A DNA stretch of 64,000 bases, from NCBI GenBank assembly GCA_963854835.1, contig OY978526.1:85054846-85118845 (forward strand), read 5' to 3'. Made by a program: the position numbers and the translations under genes. Source of the DNA: Megamerina dolium. Its lineage: Eukaryota; Arthropoda; Insecta; Diptera; Megamerinidae. This document shows positions 1 to 10,841 of the stretch, one piece after another. Every line of letters starts with the position of its first letter. Position 1 is the first letter of the stretch. The notes below the pieces were generated by a model. The model did not search any database. It worked only from the letters and a program-made list of their open reading frames with translations, and had not been told where the DNA came from.

Positions 1-344
1 TGGTTATTGTCAAACTTCAATTAAAAACTTTAGAAAAAACAACCATTGCCAGAGGAATGATTCTGTTGTCAAAGAACCACATCGTTATGCCATGCCAAGT
101 TCGGCAATAAAATTGTTTCAAGATGTTTGAGAATGAGAATGAATCGACTTCGAAAATATTTAAATTTGTAATTTTGAACTGAAAATTGAGATGGAGAGCT
201 AATTGGGACTATCCGAAATGGGCTGTGTACTAGAAATATTTGGACATTTGGAAGTTATATGGGTTCACTACAAAAGCTTGAATTTCGCAGACTATATGTA
301 TGCGTATAAGTCTATTATTTCGAATCATTTGAGATAGGTTGAGG
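1..344. other. Unassigned AT-rich sequence
   Basis: No motif or coding potential that I recognise. It lies directly upstream of the Jockey reverse transcriptase remnant and could be more of that element, too decayed to read. Confidence 0.4.
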
Positions 345-943
345 GATCAATTTCGTTTCCAAGAAGAACACAGCACCATCTAGCAAGTCCATCACATTGT
401 AAACACTATAAAAGACACTTACGACAAAAAACATTACTGTTCTGTAGTATTTATCGATATAATTTAGGCATAAAGGACTTCTGCACAAAATATAAAGAAT
501 ATGTTGCCTTTCAACATTCACATGTTACTGGAAAGCTACCTTTCAGGTTGGCTATTTGTGGTAAGACATAAATGCTGCACCTCAATTGAATATTCACTCT
601 GGAGTACCACAAGACAGCGTATTGGACCACGTGCTTTATATATTATACTGTTTATATGCCGACCAACGCCAATACAAGTAACGTATACTTTTGCAGATGA
701 CACAGCCATATAATGCCCTCATCCAGACCCGATTTTGGCATCACAACTTCTGTTAGAATATGTAAATATTCTCCAAGAATAGCTACTGAACTACTGAAGA
801 ATGAAAGTCAATGAGTCCAAATGTGTTCAAATCACGTTGACTATGTGCAGCTTAAAGTAAATAAATTGTGCTGGCTCTTAAACGGTTCAAGCTTCAACTG
901 TACTATTTTATAAGGGTGTCATTAAACTCATATGGACTTACGA
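345..943 (+). pseudogene. Jockey-clade LINE reverse transcriptase remnant, central part
   Basis: This is a decayed piece of the reverse transcriptase of a Jockey-clade non-LTR retrotransposon. Read across frames, it shows in order a QFxFxEEHSTI block, a VHHIVNTI segment, KKHYCSVVFID (the motif A region), LESYLSGW, a GVPQDSVL-like block, the catalytic FADDTAI motif near 690-713, KVNESKCVQITL, and LYKGVIKLIWTY ending at 943. This order matches the family. Stops and frameshifts break every frame, so it cannot encode an active enzyme. It is cut at its right side by a SINE and resumes at 1186. The clade call rests on remembered family motifs. The coding remnant itself is clear. Confidence 0.75.
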
Positions 944-944
944 T

Positions 945-1185
945 TCCGGTCCTGTAGTAATAAATTTCAAAAAATGCTTCTTAAAAGAGCTCTGTGAGAA
1001 AACTAAGTTAAAGTGATGTCGCAAGAGTTCTGCCGTTCCGAACCGGCTAATATAAGTAGGTCCCATATAACGCTGTCCAAATTTAATATGCACAAGAGTA
1101 TTGGAAGAGAAGCTTAGTGGTATCACAATGGGCCTTTCTGGCCTAAGTATATCCTTTCAGAGAGAGGGCAGCCACATAACCTAAC
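945..1185 (+). repeat. tRNA-derived SINE, 5'-truncated copy, 3' module 1
   Basis: The sequence from the tccggt block onward matches the body of the full-length SINE at 30296. Shared landmarks are agagctctgtg, gtgatgtc, gttctgccgttc, ggctaatataagtaggtccc, agtattggaagagaag and ggtatcacaatgggcctttc, and it ends ataacctaact. The tRNA-like head is missing. The flanking Jockey reading (IWTY on the left, SKILRMITNAP on the right) shows that it landed inside the Jockey copy. I could not define a convincing target-site duplication. Confidence 0.8.
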
Positions 1186-1272
1186 TGGACAAAACGATAA
1201 AGAACACAATCCAAAATCCTTCGAATGATTACAAATGCTCCTTCGTATATTAACAACTCTAATATGAACAGA
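1186..1272 (+). pseudogene. Jockey remnant between SINE and family A LINE
   Basis: It encodes RTQSKILRMITNAPSYIN, the Jockey segment that follows the IWTYG block. This places it between the SINE on the left and the family A LINE on the right. The last 13 bases (taatatgaacaga, 1260-1272) are one copy of the target-site duplication flanking the family A insertion. Confidence 0.75.
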
Positions 1273-1680
1273 ATGCTTAGAGTTTTCGAGAGAATAGTCC
1301 TACGTAAGATCTATGGACCTATTTGCTTTGGTGGCGAGTACCGAATAAGGTATAACCATGAGCTGTATGAGCTGTATGCTGATATTGACATAGTAAAGCG
1401 CATCAAAATCCAGCGGCTGCGATGGCTAGGTCATGTCGAGTGAATGGAAGAACACGCTCCAGCTAAGAAGGTGTTATATTCGGAACCCTCTGGAGGACGA
1501 CGCAGAAGAGAAAGACCTAACCTCCGGTGGAAAGACCAAGTACTGGAGAACCTGACGGCGCTTGGAATTTCTAACTGGCGCCAGCTAGCGAGATTGCTGG
1601 CAAGAGATGGCTGGCAAAGCATGTTATTTTCGGCCTAAATCGATACTCGGTTGTTATGGCCACATAAGTAAGTAAGTAAG
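1273..1680 (+). mobile_element. Family A LINE, 5'-truncated insertion (408 bp)
   Basis: This is the C-terminal end of a LINE polyprotein. It shows MLRVFERIVLRKIYGPIC, EYRIRYNHELYELY, KIQRLRWLGHVE, then RRRRERPNLRWKDQVLENL and LGISNWRQLA. One in-frame stop (at the HVE*ME junction) and a shift near the end break it. It ends ggcctaaatcgatactcggttgtt followed by a (TAAG)n tail at 1665-1682. A perfect 13-bp target-site duplication (taatatgaacaga at 1260-1272 and 1681-1693) brackets it, so both ends are exact. It is a classic 5'-truncated retrotransposition product inside Jockey. Related copies are at 4539-5690 and 60908-61224. The clade is unresolved. Confidence 0.88.
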
Positions 1681-1870
1681 TAATATGAACAGAGACTTGC
1701 ACATTCCGATTGTAACTAATGAAGTTTTCACATTTGCTAAGAACTATTTAGCTAAGCTTGAGAGGCATCCCAATGCTTTGTCGTTATGTCTACTAAAAAG
1801 CCAAGAACATATCCGCCTAAAGAAAAAGGACCTATAAGAAGCACTAAAACCCATGAAATTTCTAAATCAA
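1681..1870 (+). pseudogene. Jockey LINE C-terminal remnant
   Basis: It reads NRDLHIPIVTNEVF, KNYLAKLERHPNALSL and LLKSQEHIRLKKKDL, the C-terminal end of Jockey-type polyproteins. The reading continues directly from ITNAPSYINNSNM at 1225-1270 once the family A insertion is removed. It therefore belongs to the same Jockey copy as 345-943. The first 13 bases are the second copy of the target-site duplication. Confidence 0.75.
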
Positions 1871-3460
1871 CGGAATAATATCACTAATTTAGATCAATGA
1901 TACTCGTATCTACAACATTGCACAGAGATTTCTTGAGTAAAAATTATTTTACAATTTATTAAAGAAATGCCTAATACTTTATCCCCACCCGCAAAACCAA
2001 CATGTCATGTTATGGTCCTTTTGAGATTAACTATACATAAATACGCCAGTACGTGTGAGCGATCATATTTTAGTGACGTTGATTTAATTAATTAATTTCG
2101 ACGTATGCCACATTGCACATTGGTTTGCCAATAAAGTGGATTTATTTATTCCAACATATAATTTTACTATGAAATTCTGTAGAAAATTCAAGCAAAAAAT
2201 GTTGTGGCATTAATAATTTGTATGCTTCTGTAGTGCATTGTGCTTAGGAGAGAATTTTTTTTCCGTTTTTTTTGCCTCAGCAAATACTCTATACTATATT
2301 TGAAGTAAACTAAACTAAAGCTTTTGATGGTAATAAAAAGTGAATATACATAATTAACCATTCTATGCCATTATATCATATTATACATACACACACACAC
2401 ACAAGTACTCGTACATGTTAGATTACAACTTTTATTGCAAACAATCTACTTCTGTTTTGGCTTCTACTTGATTTTATGATTAAATTTGTATTGCATACAA
2501 AATGTGATGAATACCTTGGAGTACAACAACAGACAGCAATTATGTTCAAGTCAACTCAACTTTGTAACAAATACAAACAAGTAGTTATATACACGTATCG
2601 TATAAGTACTTCTATATGGCACTGCTCAAGTGAGGCAATTCATTCTTCATTTGAATAATAACAAAAAAAGCATGAAATTTCTCACAAAAAAAAAATCACA
2701 CACACACACATAAAAAGTCTTTATGAAATTGTATCCAACATGCTCACACGTAATCACAGTCAAAACAATTACCGTTGTTGCTGATGTTGCTGCTGCTGCG
2801 TTGTCTGCCTGTGACGTGAAGTGAGGTGAAATGAAGCCAAAAAACAAACAAACAAAAAATATGGAGAGATGGCAACATTCAACATTATCAGAGTAATATA
2901 TATAATATGGCAAGTCTTGGTTGCAACATACTGTCAGTTAGGCATTTGTGGCAGCTAAATTAAAAAGTTATACAGCCAAATTGAAGTGGTCCACTATTTC
3001 ATTCAGTCACCCAGTCACCCGTTCCCATTGTCAGTTAGCATTCGCATTTCACACTTTATGTTTTTTATTTATTTTCACGTGGCGTCTGGGGTATACTATG
3101 TGAATACAGAAACACACACACACACAAATATGAGTATACGCGCATATGTTGTCTGTCTGTTGGCTTGTATATTTGTGTGTGTGTGTATGAATTTATATAG
3201 AATAAAATGAGAAATTTTGCAATTTAATAATGGAGCACAGATGGCACACTGTTCTGTGCTTGTACAAATATTACAATTACCGGTTGGATGGATGATAGCG
3301 CGAAATATGTAGTAGCAGGTGAGTGGTAAGGTGATGTGAAGCAGTCATTCATACAATCCGTCAGTCAGTCAGACATTCATTTCTTTCAAATAAGAAATAT
3401 TCGAAATCAGAGGTCATAGTCGAACATGAGATAACAATAAATACAATACCTCGTGCTATG
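1871..3460. other. Non-coding AT-rich DNA with (CA)n tracts
   Basis: No gene seen. It holds short (CA)n tracts near 2390, 2698 and 3113 and a (TG)n tract near 3175, plus poly-A and poly-T runs. Short open frames here are encoded by simple repeats. It is probably intronic to the neuroligin gene. Confidence 0.5.
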
Positions 3461-3689
3461 GGGTGTTTCAAATGGACGTCACCGCTATTTTTTGCATTCT
3501 GATAGTGACATTTCAAATGTCAATAAATTTGAGTTGTCCATAGATTTTTTTCAAAGAAACAAACCGAAGTCATGGTTTGCAAAATTGTATTCTTAAAGAG
3601 TCAAGGGGTCAAGTGAGTTTATTTTGTTGGCTTGTAACATTCATATGGAGATATAACCGATATTAAAAAGTATATCAAGCTGAAAATTT
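3461..3689. other. Unassigned flank of the ~152-bp array, with a short palindrome
   Basis: No coding potential. It contains the perfect palindrome gacatttcaaatgtc (3507-3521) and the start ggggtgtttcaaatgg, which resembles a transposon end, but no matching far end was found. Confidence 0.3.
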
Positions 3690-4440
3690 GGCATATTCGA
3701 TTATTTTCACTAACGAATAATTATATTCATGAATGGATAAAATCGGATCAAAATTACACACACCTCCCATACAAAAATATGTTTTTAAATGGCTATTTAG
3801 CCACTTTTCATGCAAAAGCGTGAAGCTATTAAACCTAAATTTAGTGTATGAAATTATTACTATCATCGATTACTTATGTTAGAAAATGGGCGTAATCGAT
3901 GGAAAATAACGCCTACCTCCCATACAAAAAAATGTTGCTGACTGTGTTTTTTCACACTTTACAGCGCAAATCGCAATTTATCAGACTGAAACTCGGCACA
4001 TATTATTATATTTAGTATATAATAGGCAGAGTCGAAAATGGGCTAAATCGGATAAAAATCACACCTACCTACGATATAAACTTATGCTTCCGTACATATG
4101 ATTTCACATTTTGCACGCGAAAATATTAAGCTATCACACTAATATGTAATAAATATGATTTTTTTACCTATGAATGGACATATTTGAAAATGGGAGTAAT
4201 CGGATGAAAATCACGTATACCCCCCATACAAAAGTATGTTATTGAGTGTAGGTTTTCATACTTCAATGGCGAAAATATAAATTTATCAACCTGAAACTCG
4301 CTACATACCATTATGTTTAGAATGTTAGATTATAGCTACATTTCAAATGGGATAAATCAGTTAGAAACTACACTTTCTTACCAAATTTATACTTTCGCAC
4401 CTAAATATGTTTTTCGCACCTAACTATAAAGTTATCCAAC
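3690..4440. repeat. Tandem array of a ~152-bp unit, about five copies
   Basis: The anchor cctcccataca (or a diverged form) recurs at 3763, 3916, 4068, 4220 and about 4377, a spacing of 152-157 bases. Between anchors the same order of landmarks repeats: aaaatatg, a cac-ttt run, gcgaaaatat, aagctat, gaaactcggcacatattatt, atttagtata, then a gaaaatggg and atcggat block. Copies differ by many substitutions and small indels, so the array is old. The same unit appears again at 22300-22900. Confidence 0.85.
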
Positions 4441-4538
4441 TGAAATTCGAATTATTTAAATTGCCTGAAATCAGTAAAAAATACTTTTCTTCTGATCTCT
4501 TACATGTTTTGAATATTTTTAAATTGTCCAGCTACCAT

Positions 4539-5690
4539 GACGAGATTAAAACAGCCATAATGAGGCTGAAGAACAACAAAGCAGCAGAATATGGTCGGAC
4601 GGAAGCATGTCCTATGATTGGAGTCTCAGTGTTCTCTGTCCCATACATAAATTAGGAGACCCCACAATTTGCGCCAACTATGGTGGAATAAGTCTCCTGA
4701 GCATCGCATACAAGGTCTTATCGTACGTATTGTGTGAAAGATTAAAGCCTATGCTCACCAACCTGATTGGACCTTATTAGTGTGACTTCAGATCGAATAA
4801 ATCCACCATCGATCAAATTTTCACAATACGCCAAATCCTGGAAAAGACCTAAGAAAAACAGATCGGCACACATCACCGTTGATTATAAAACCGCTTTTGA
4901 CAGTCCTATAAGGGATTACCTCTACACAACTACGTCTGAATTTGGTATACCTGCAAAACTCATTCGACTTTACAGAATGACACTGCATAACTCTCGTTGT
5001 GCAGTGAAAATTGGGAAGGACCTCTCCTTTCCGTTTAATACCGAACCGTTGCTGGCGAATGCCGACGATATTGAAATAATTGGTATCAACTCACGAAAAG
5101 TCAGTGCTCAATTGGAAAGAGAATCACGTCGAATTGGTCTTACGTTGAACGAGGGCAAGACGAAGTAACTAGCATCAACAAAGAGTCCAGACGTCTTGAA
5201 TAGCACGTCACTGTCGACAACTACGCTTTCGAGGTGGTGAAGGACTTTGTATATCTTGGAACCAGCATTAATAACTGTAATGACGTCAGCCTGGAGATCA
5301 TTGCTAACAGATGTTACTTTGGGCTCTCTCGAAGATCGAAAATCACACTCTATGAGTCCTTCATTATTCCTGTCCTAACAAATGGCGCAGAAGCCTGGAC
5401 AATTTCCACCACGGATGAGAGGATGCTTCGAGTTTTCGAGAGAAAAGTTCTGCGCAGGATCTTCGGACCTATTTGCGTTGATGGCGAGTATAGAATACGG
5501 TACAACGATGGGCTGTATAAGCTGTACCCTGTCATTGACATAGTCAGACGAATCAAAATCCAGCTGCTGCGTTGGCTAGGTCATTTCGAGCGAATGGAAA
5601 AGACGGCTCAGCGAAGAGGTTATTGGTATATCCCATTGGAGCAAGCCAGCGAAGAACAGAGAAGACTGGTGACGCATTATATGTTCGGCC
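4539..5690 (+). pseudogene. Family A LINE reverse transcriptase, longer decayed copy
   Basis: The remnant begins DEIKTAIMRLKNNKAA, the usual start of the reverse transcriptase fingers. A deletion removes the segment that normally follows. Later pieces are ICANYGGISLLSIAYKVLS, STIDQIFTIRQILEKT, HITVDYKTAFDSP (motif A region), FGIPAKLIRLYRMTL, VKIGKDLS, then NADDIEIIG where an intact enzyme has YADD or FADD, and NEGKTK. From 5234 it continues with FVYLGTSINN, NDVSLEI, RRIFGPICVDGEYRIRYND and LLRWLGHFERME. An internal deletion then joins it to SEEQRRL. Frameshifts, stops and the YADD change show that it is dead. It is the same family as 1273-1680. Confidence 0.85.
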
Positions 5691-6649
5691 TATTGTTCAC
5701 TCCGCCACTTCATTTTTGTTCAGGATTATAACGCTTTCGTGAAAGTTCTATATTTCAAATCAACGAATTGAAGTCGAATCGCGTTCCCAACAATGCACCC
5801 ATCATATATCGTACACTCTTCAATAGTATGAGTGAATATGAAATAACTGACAAGTGTGAATATATCATACTATACCATCGTATGCAAGTTCATGGCGACA
5901 AATTAAAAATATAAAATTCAATGGAAAAAAATCAAAATAAAAATAGAATATGTATATAAGAAAAATTCAATTAAAATCATAATAATGCATATTCAAGGAT
6001 ATGTACATATGGATATGGATGTATGTATTTATATACTCATGAAAAGAGTCATTGCCACTTCAATGCTCATGCACACACACACACATGGAGTATTGAGGAT
6101 GTCATAAAATTGTATGACATAAAAGAGAGATATACTTATGTGATGTGATGTGTTAATGCTGGCAACAATAACAACAACAACAACAACAATTTGGTTACAA
6201 ATGAAGAATAAACAAACAAGAAAATAAAATAAAATGAAAAAACACACACACACAGGTTAAACAAAAATATAATTAACAAGGTGCAAGAATAAAGTATGGA
6301 AGACAGCAAGCAATTAAGGTGGAAAAGGATGATGGGTATTGACATGGGAGTGGAGAGTTATTTTAATTCGTGTTTGTTGTTGTTGTTATTGATGTTGTTT
6401 TCTTTTTTTCTTTTTTTTTTTCATTGCGTATTAAAACATCCTCGAAACTCCAGCTATAATGATAATTTGCAAGCAAATGTATGTGTGGTTTTCCCTTTTT
6501 TGTTTTTGTTTTTTTGTTTTACTAGCTGTAACAACCTTCTACTTCACTGTATTCAATTAGTAAAGTTGTTGAAAAATTATGTTGTCATTTTTTTTTTATT
6601 GTTGTTGTTTTTGGTTTTTACTTTTTTTTTGTTTGATTTATTTTTTATA
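5691..6649. other. Non-coding DNA with simple repeats
   Basis: No gene seen. It holds (AC)n near 6070 and 6243, an (AAC)n run near 6168-6190, and long T runs between 6400 and 6640. Confidence 0.5.
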
Positions 6650-7771
6650 CAGGGTGATTTTTTAGCAACTTTCTTTTTGGCAACACTGTTTTTGGCATCT
6701 CAGCTGTTTTCGTGTAACATGTTACTGTCAAACATGTTCAGTTTGGTCTATAATTTAAACACGAATCAACTTACCAACGAACAATGCTTGCAGATTATTG
6801 AATTTTATTATGAAAATTCATGCTCGGTTCATTCATTCATTCATTTTATGGTCGGTTTTGTGTGACCTCCTGAGGCGACTATTCGGAATCTTGGGACTAA
6901 ATTTCGCACCAAATTTACATTATTAGACATTAAACCACCAATACGATAACATAGAGTGCGAACAGAGGAAAATACCGCAGCTATATCCGCCAGTGTTGTT
7001 GATGACCGTTAGTTATCGATTACGCGCCGTTAGCAGCAATTGAGGCTCTGTTACTCCACTACGTGGAAAGATTTGGATGTAAAACCTTTTAAAATACAGC
7101 AGGGGCAAGAATTTAAGCCACACGATCTACCACAACGACTAACTGTTGGTGAATGGGCGCTGGCAAAGTTGGATTCAGCGTGTGTTCAGCGACGAAGCTC
7201 ATTTCTGGTTGAATGGATACGTGCACATCCAAAATTGTCATATTTGGTGTGAAGAGCAGCCACAAGTATTGCAAGAACTGCCAATGCATTCCGAAAAATG
7301 AACTGTTTGGTATGGATTATGGGCTGGTGGCATCATTGGACCGTACTTTTTCAAAAACACGACGAAGACAGGAACGTTACTGTGAATGGCGAGCACTATC
7401 GTGCGATGATTACAAACTTTTTTAGCCGAAAATGGAAGAGCTGGACTGGGCTGACATATGGTTTCAACAAGACGGTACCCACATGTCACACAGTATGCGA
7501 AACAATGCCCCAAGACTATTTGCCTTTAGACTATTTTTTGTAGGGCTATGTTAGAGCTCACATCTATAGCGATAAGTCAGCAAAGCACTAGACGCACTGG
7601 AAGCCAATATTGAAGAATTTACCGGTGAGATACCGGCCGATATGTTTGGAAAGAGTATGCCAAAATTGTACCCAGCGTATGATGACTCAAATAAAAATTC
7701 TATACATTTCTTTAAATTTTATGTGTATTTTTTTTTAAATCAAATCCAAAGGCTCTTAAAAAATCACCCCG
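6650..7771 (+). mobile_element. Tc1/mariner-superfamily element, GGGTGATTTTTTA ends, degenerate
   Basis: The ends are inverted repeats (cagggtgatttttta on the left, taaaaaatcaccccg on the right) flanked by TA on both sides, the target typical of this superfamily. Inside is a shattered transposase: NQLTNEQCLQIIEFYYENSCSV near 6765, an RRSQQLGLCYSTTWK-like block, LPQRLTVGEWALAKL, FSDEAHFWLNGY (first catalytic Asp, in another frame), TVNGEHYRAMI, MWFQQDG (second Asp) and LPLDYFL (third Asp, in a frame with a stop just after). An internal deletion removes most of the DD spacer. Many frameshifts show that it is inactive. A relative is at 57762-59055. Confidence 0.85.
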
Positions 7772-8687
7772 TATGTAGCTATACAATGGACAACTCTTTT
7801 TCGTCATCAAGTTGACAAGTTGTAGTTGCTGCCATTTTGCTTCTGCATTTGATGGAGCTAATAGTATGTACAAATAATTTCTTTTTTCCTTTAGCTCATC
7901 GTAACCACCGTGGATGGACTGTCTGACTGACTACCCATACCTGTCATATTCAATTGTGCGGTATTATGTAAAGAACAGAATTAATTGTGTGCGAGTGCGA
8001 GCATTTTGAAGTAAAAATTTACTATGATAAAAATGAAATTTTAAAGAAAAAAGGTAGATAGATTCTTTGCAAAAGTTGTTCATAATTTTTTTTTTGACTA
8101 CTACCTATAGCTCTCTTTTGTCTTTCCTCTTCGTTTTGTCATTTTATCATTTTCTTAGCACAATAATGGGCATTAACAAGTGGCCTTTTATTTGCAAGTA
8201 TTCTCTTATGATTCGGTTAAAAACATAGAAAATAAAAAAAACAAAGTAAATTACATGATCATTTTTCTTTTACACCTTAACTGTTGGTGTAGTTACAGCA
8301 AGTAGTGGTTTCAGATGCAAAGGCTGCCATTTACACGTAATTAATTTTCCGGAAGGGAGATGGGTGTTTGGATGGGTAAATTAAAATAAAATAAAAAAAA
8401 TATGAAAGTCTACCTTTTTTTAGGTGATTTTTTTATTTAATTAAATATTTAATTTTAATTTTATTTTTGCCCTTTTCATCATATGCTCTCTTTTTATATT
8501 GAGATATTATTCTAGATTTAAGCATTTCTAATTAAAAAGATTTACTTGTAAATTTTCATTGCAGCAATGTCTATGAAAATGGCACGAAAATAATTGCCTT
8601 TAATTAATTACTTTCCATCAGAATCATTTGTTGCTTCTACTCGTGCTCATACTCGTACTCATACTTGTACTCATACTCATACAGATA
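7772..8687 (-). other. Probable neuroligin intron, proximal part
   Basis: AT-rich DNA without coding potential lies directly downstream (minus strand) of the neuroligin splice donor. No following exon was recognised here or further left in the window. Confidence 0.6.
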
Positions 8688-8693
8688 ACTTAC
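8688..8693 (-). promoter_or_regulatory. 5' splice donor of the neuroligin exon
   Basis: On the minus strand the exon ends GCCGACAG and the intron starts GTAAGT, a consensus insect donor. The open frame stops immediately beyond it (AGG TAA). The join therefore falls after the second base of an Arg codon (phase 2). Confidence 0.85.
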
Positions 8694-8907
8694 CTGTCGG
8701 CTTTCTTGACACCCGACCACATAGCTGCTGATACGGGCGGCATAAATCGTAAATTACCCACTGGCGGTGATGCATATGGTATGCCACGATATGCCTCGAC
8801 TGGATCCAAATGACGTCCATCTAATTGCACGATTACACCCGATAGTGCACCATTGCGAGTGTGTATGATGCGTGACGATAGTTGCGGTGGTAAGTGGTCA
8901 TTTTGAC

Positions 8908-8938
<31 letters not shown>

Positions 8939-9571
8939 GCTATTACTATACTGGCGACTACTGCGCGAATTGCTTGACGACGACGACGATGATGATGATG
9001 ATGATGATGATGATGATAATGATTGTGATGATATTGACGAACTGCTGCCACTAACACCACCAGGACTATTATATGTTGAACTACTGGTAATACTGCCAGT
9101 TAGCGATAATGAGGGTACTGGTACCGATGATAAAGCTGTAAGTGAAGAAGCGGTTAGACCGCCATAGTTATTGCTCCTATTGCTGCTGTTGCTACTACTA
9201 TTACTATTGCTACTACCAACACCACCACCACTAGTTGAACTAGTTGTTGCTATTAATGCAGCGGCAGCAGCGATTGTAGCACCTGTAGTTCCACCCAAAC
9301 TGCTGCCATTAACTCTTGTGGTGTAATTCGTATTGTTGCCTAAGCTTGTTGAGCTGCCCGCAATGGCCATCATTGCTGCCGATGTGGCTGCAGAGGTGCC
9401 AGTCGCTGTAGCCAAGGAACGACTGCTACCGCCACCAACACATGTTGCAAGCAGTAATGTGGCAATTGCTATAGTTGTTGTTGTTGCTGTTGCTGCTGCT
9501 GCTGCTGATGTTGTTGTTGTTGTTGTTGTTGGTATGGCCTGCAGGTGCACGTACTGCAACAACATAACCAT
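8694..9571 (-). CDS. Nlg: Neuroligin, N-terminal coding exon (partial gene)
   Basis: Neuroligins are postsynaptic adhesion proteins with an extracellular, catalytically dead cholinesterase-like domain that binds neurexin. Residues 232-293 of this exon read SSRIIHTRNGALSG, then VEAYRGIPYASPPVGNLRF and PPVSAAMWSGVKKADR. This is the conserved start of that domain, including the GIPYAxPPxGxxRF signature. Residues 1-231 are low complexity: a Thr run at 15-21, Ala/Thr to 33, a short hydrophobic stretch IAIATLLLATCV at 34-45 that could be a signal-peptide core, a Ser run near 181-200 and an Asn run near 211-222. These runs are encoded by (CAA)n and (TCA/TCG)n tracts. The first Met of the open frame is at 9571. 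The frame is open for some distance upstream without another Met, so the start is provisional. The exon ends at a consensus donor. Which fly paralogue (Nlg1-4) it is cannot be settled here. Confidence 0.85.
8909..9017. repeat. Coding trinucleotide repeats in the neuroligin exon
   Basis: A (TTG)n tract at 8909-8939 encodes the Asn run on the minus strand. A (GAC/GAT)n tract at 8976-9017 encodes the Ser run. Other (TTG)n tracts near 9475 and 9511 encode Thr/Ala. They are uninterrupted enough to be length-polymorphic. Confidence 0.85.
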
Positions 9572-9742
9572 TATTTTGGTTAATTGGCCGGCAGCTATTG
9601 CGGCCGCAATATAAAACTGGCAATTTTTGTGTGATGGTGTATATTTTGATTGCTGTTGTTGTTGTTTTTTGTTCCTATTTCATACAAATTGTTATCGTTA
9701 TTATTATTATTGTTTTATTATTGTTCTTGTTGTTCAGCAATT

Positions 9743-9773
<31 letters not shown>

Positions 9774-10804
9774 CCTATAGTTTTTATGGTTTCAAATTGA
9801 TTTGCATATTATTTTTTTCAACATTTCTGCACAGCTACACCACAGAGAGCCTTGGGCGGGTTGTGGTGTAATATTTATATTTATTCTTATTATTATTATT
9901 ATTATTAGTGTTATTGTTGAAAATTGTTTTGCAGCGAAAAAAATATGAATGGACTATCATGAACAAAAGAAAGGAGCTTTTACCTAATTGGTGCTTATTG
10001 CAATGTGCGTTATAATGTTTATTCAGTTTCTTGGATAAATTATGGCAGTTATTGTTCTTTATACAATAATTTCGTATTTTCTTCTTTTTCTTCTTCGAAG
10101 GAACATTTACATTTTAAACATAATTTTTTTTTATTGATTCTTTCACTATTTAATGAATAAATAAATTCTGAATATTTTGTGTTATTTTTCATTCAAGCTT
10201 TTTTTGTTTTTTTTTTGTTTAAGTTTAATTTAAAAGCTACCGTATTTTTTTGGATTCAATTTTGGTTTTTCTTCTCTTTTTTTGATCACAAAATATGGTC
10301 AAATTAGCAGCCATTCGTAATCAATGCCAGCATGTGGAGCCATTTTCAACAACGACTACTTGTGGCGAAGGAAAAAAATGAGAAAATGTAGAAGAAAAAT
10401 ACAATTAAAAGCTCACAATTAATTGTGCGCAGCAAGTTAAATGAAGAGCTGCATAGTATATTACCACCATTTACCAGCAAGCGCCTTCACCAGCAGTAGT
10501 AGCGTCGTCACCACGACAGTACCACTTGACGCCTCTTAAACAGAAGCAGCAGGTAATGCAATGCTTTAATGTCCTTGTACTGGTTTTTTGCCGTTGTTAT
10601 TGTGAATTTCACCTGCACACACACACATACACACACAGACTGATACCACTAGAGGAGGCACTATAGTGCTAGAGGCAAACTCATGCGTTGATTTATGCTG
10701 GTAGGCATATGTCTATGTAACTATGCCAATCTGACTATTTTTTCTCGTGTATGTATGACAAATATTCATTCAACGCTCAAATAACGTTGAAGGCATGTTG
10801 TTGC

Positions 10805-10841
<37 letters not shown>

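Noticed and set aside
3690..4440. CRISPR-like array
   Set aside because: The repeat is the whole ~152-base unit with gradual divergence. There are no short identical repeats separated by unique spacers, and the host is a eukaryote.
6296..6865. 189-codon open frame as a membrane protein
   Set aside because: The hydrophobic stretch is encoded by T-runs, and the second half is the terminal repeat and leader of a Tc1/mariner element followed by its broken transposase start.
8910..9167. Poly-Asp/Leu open frame on the plus strand
   Set aside because: It is the antisense reading of trinucleotide repeats inside the neuroligin exon.
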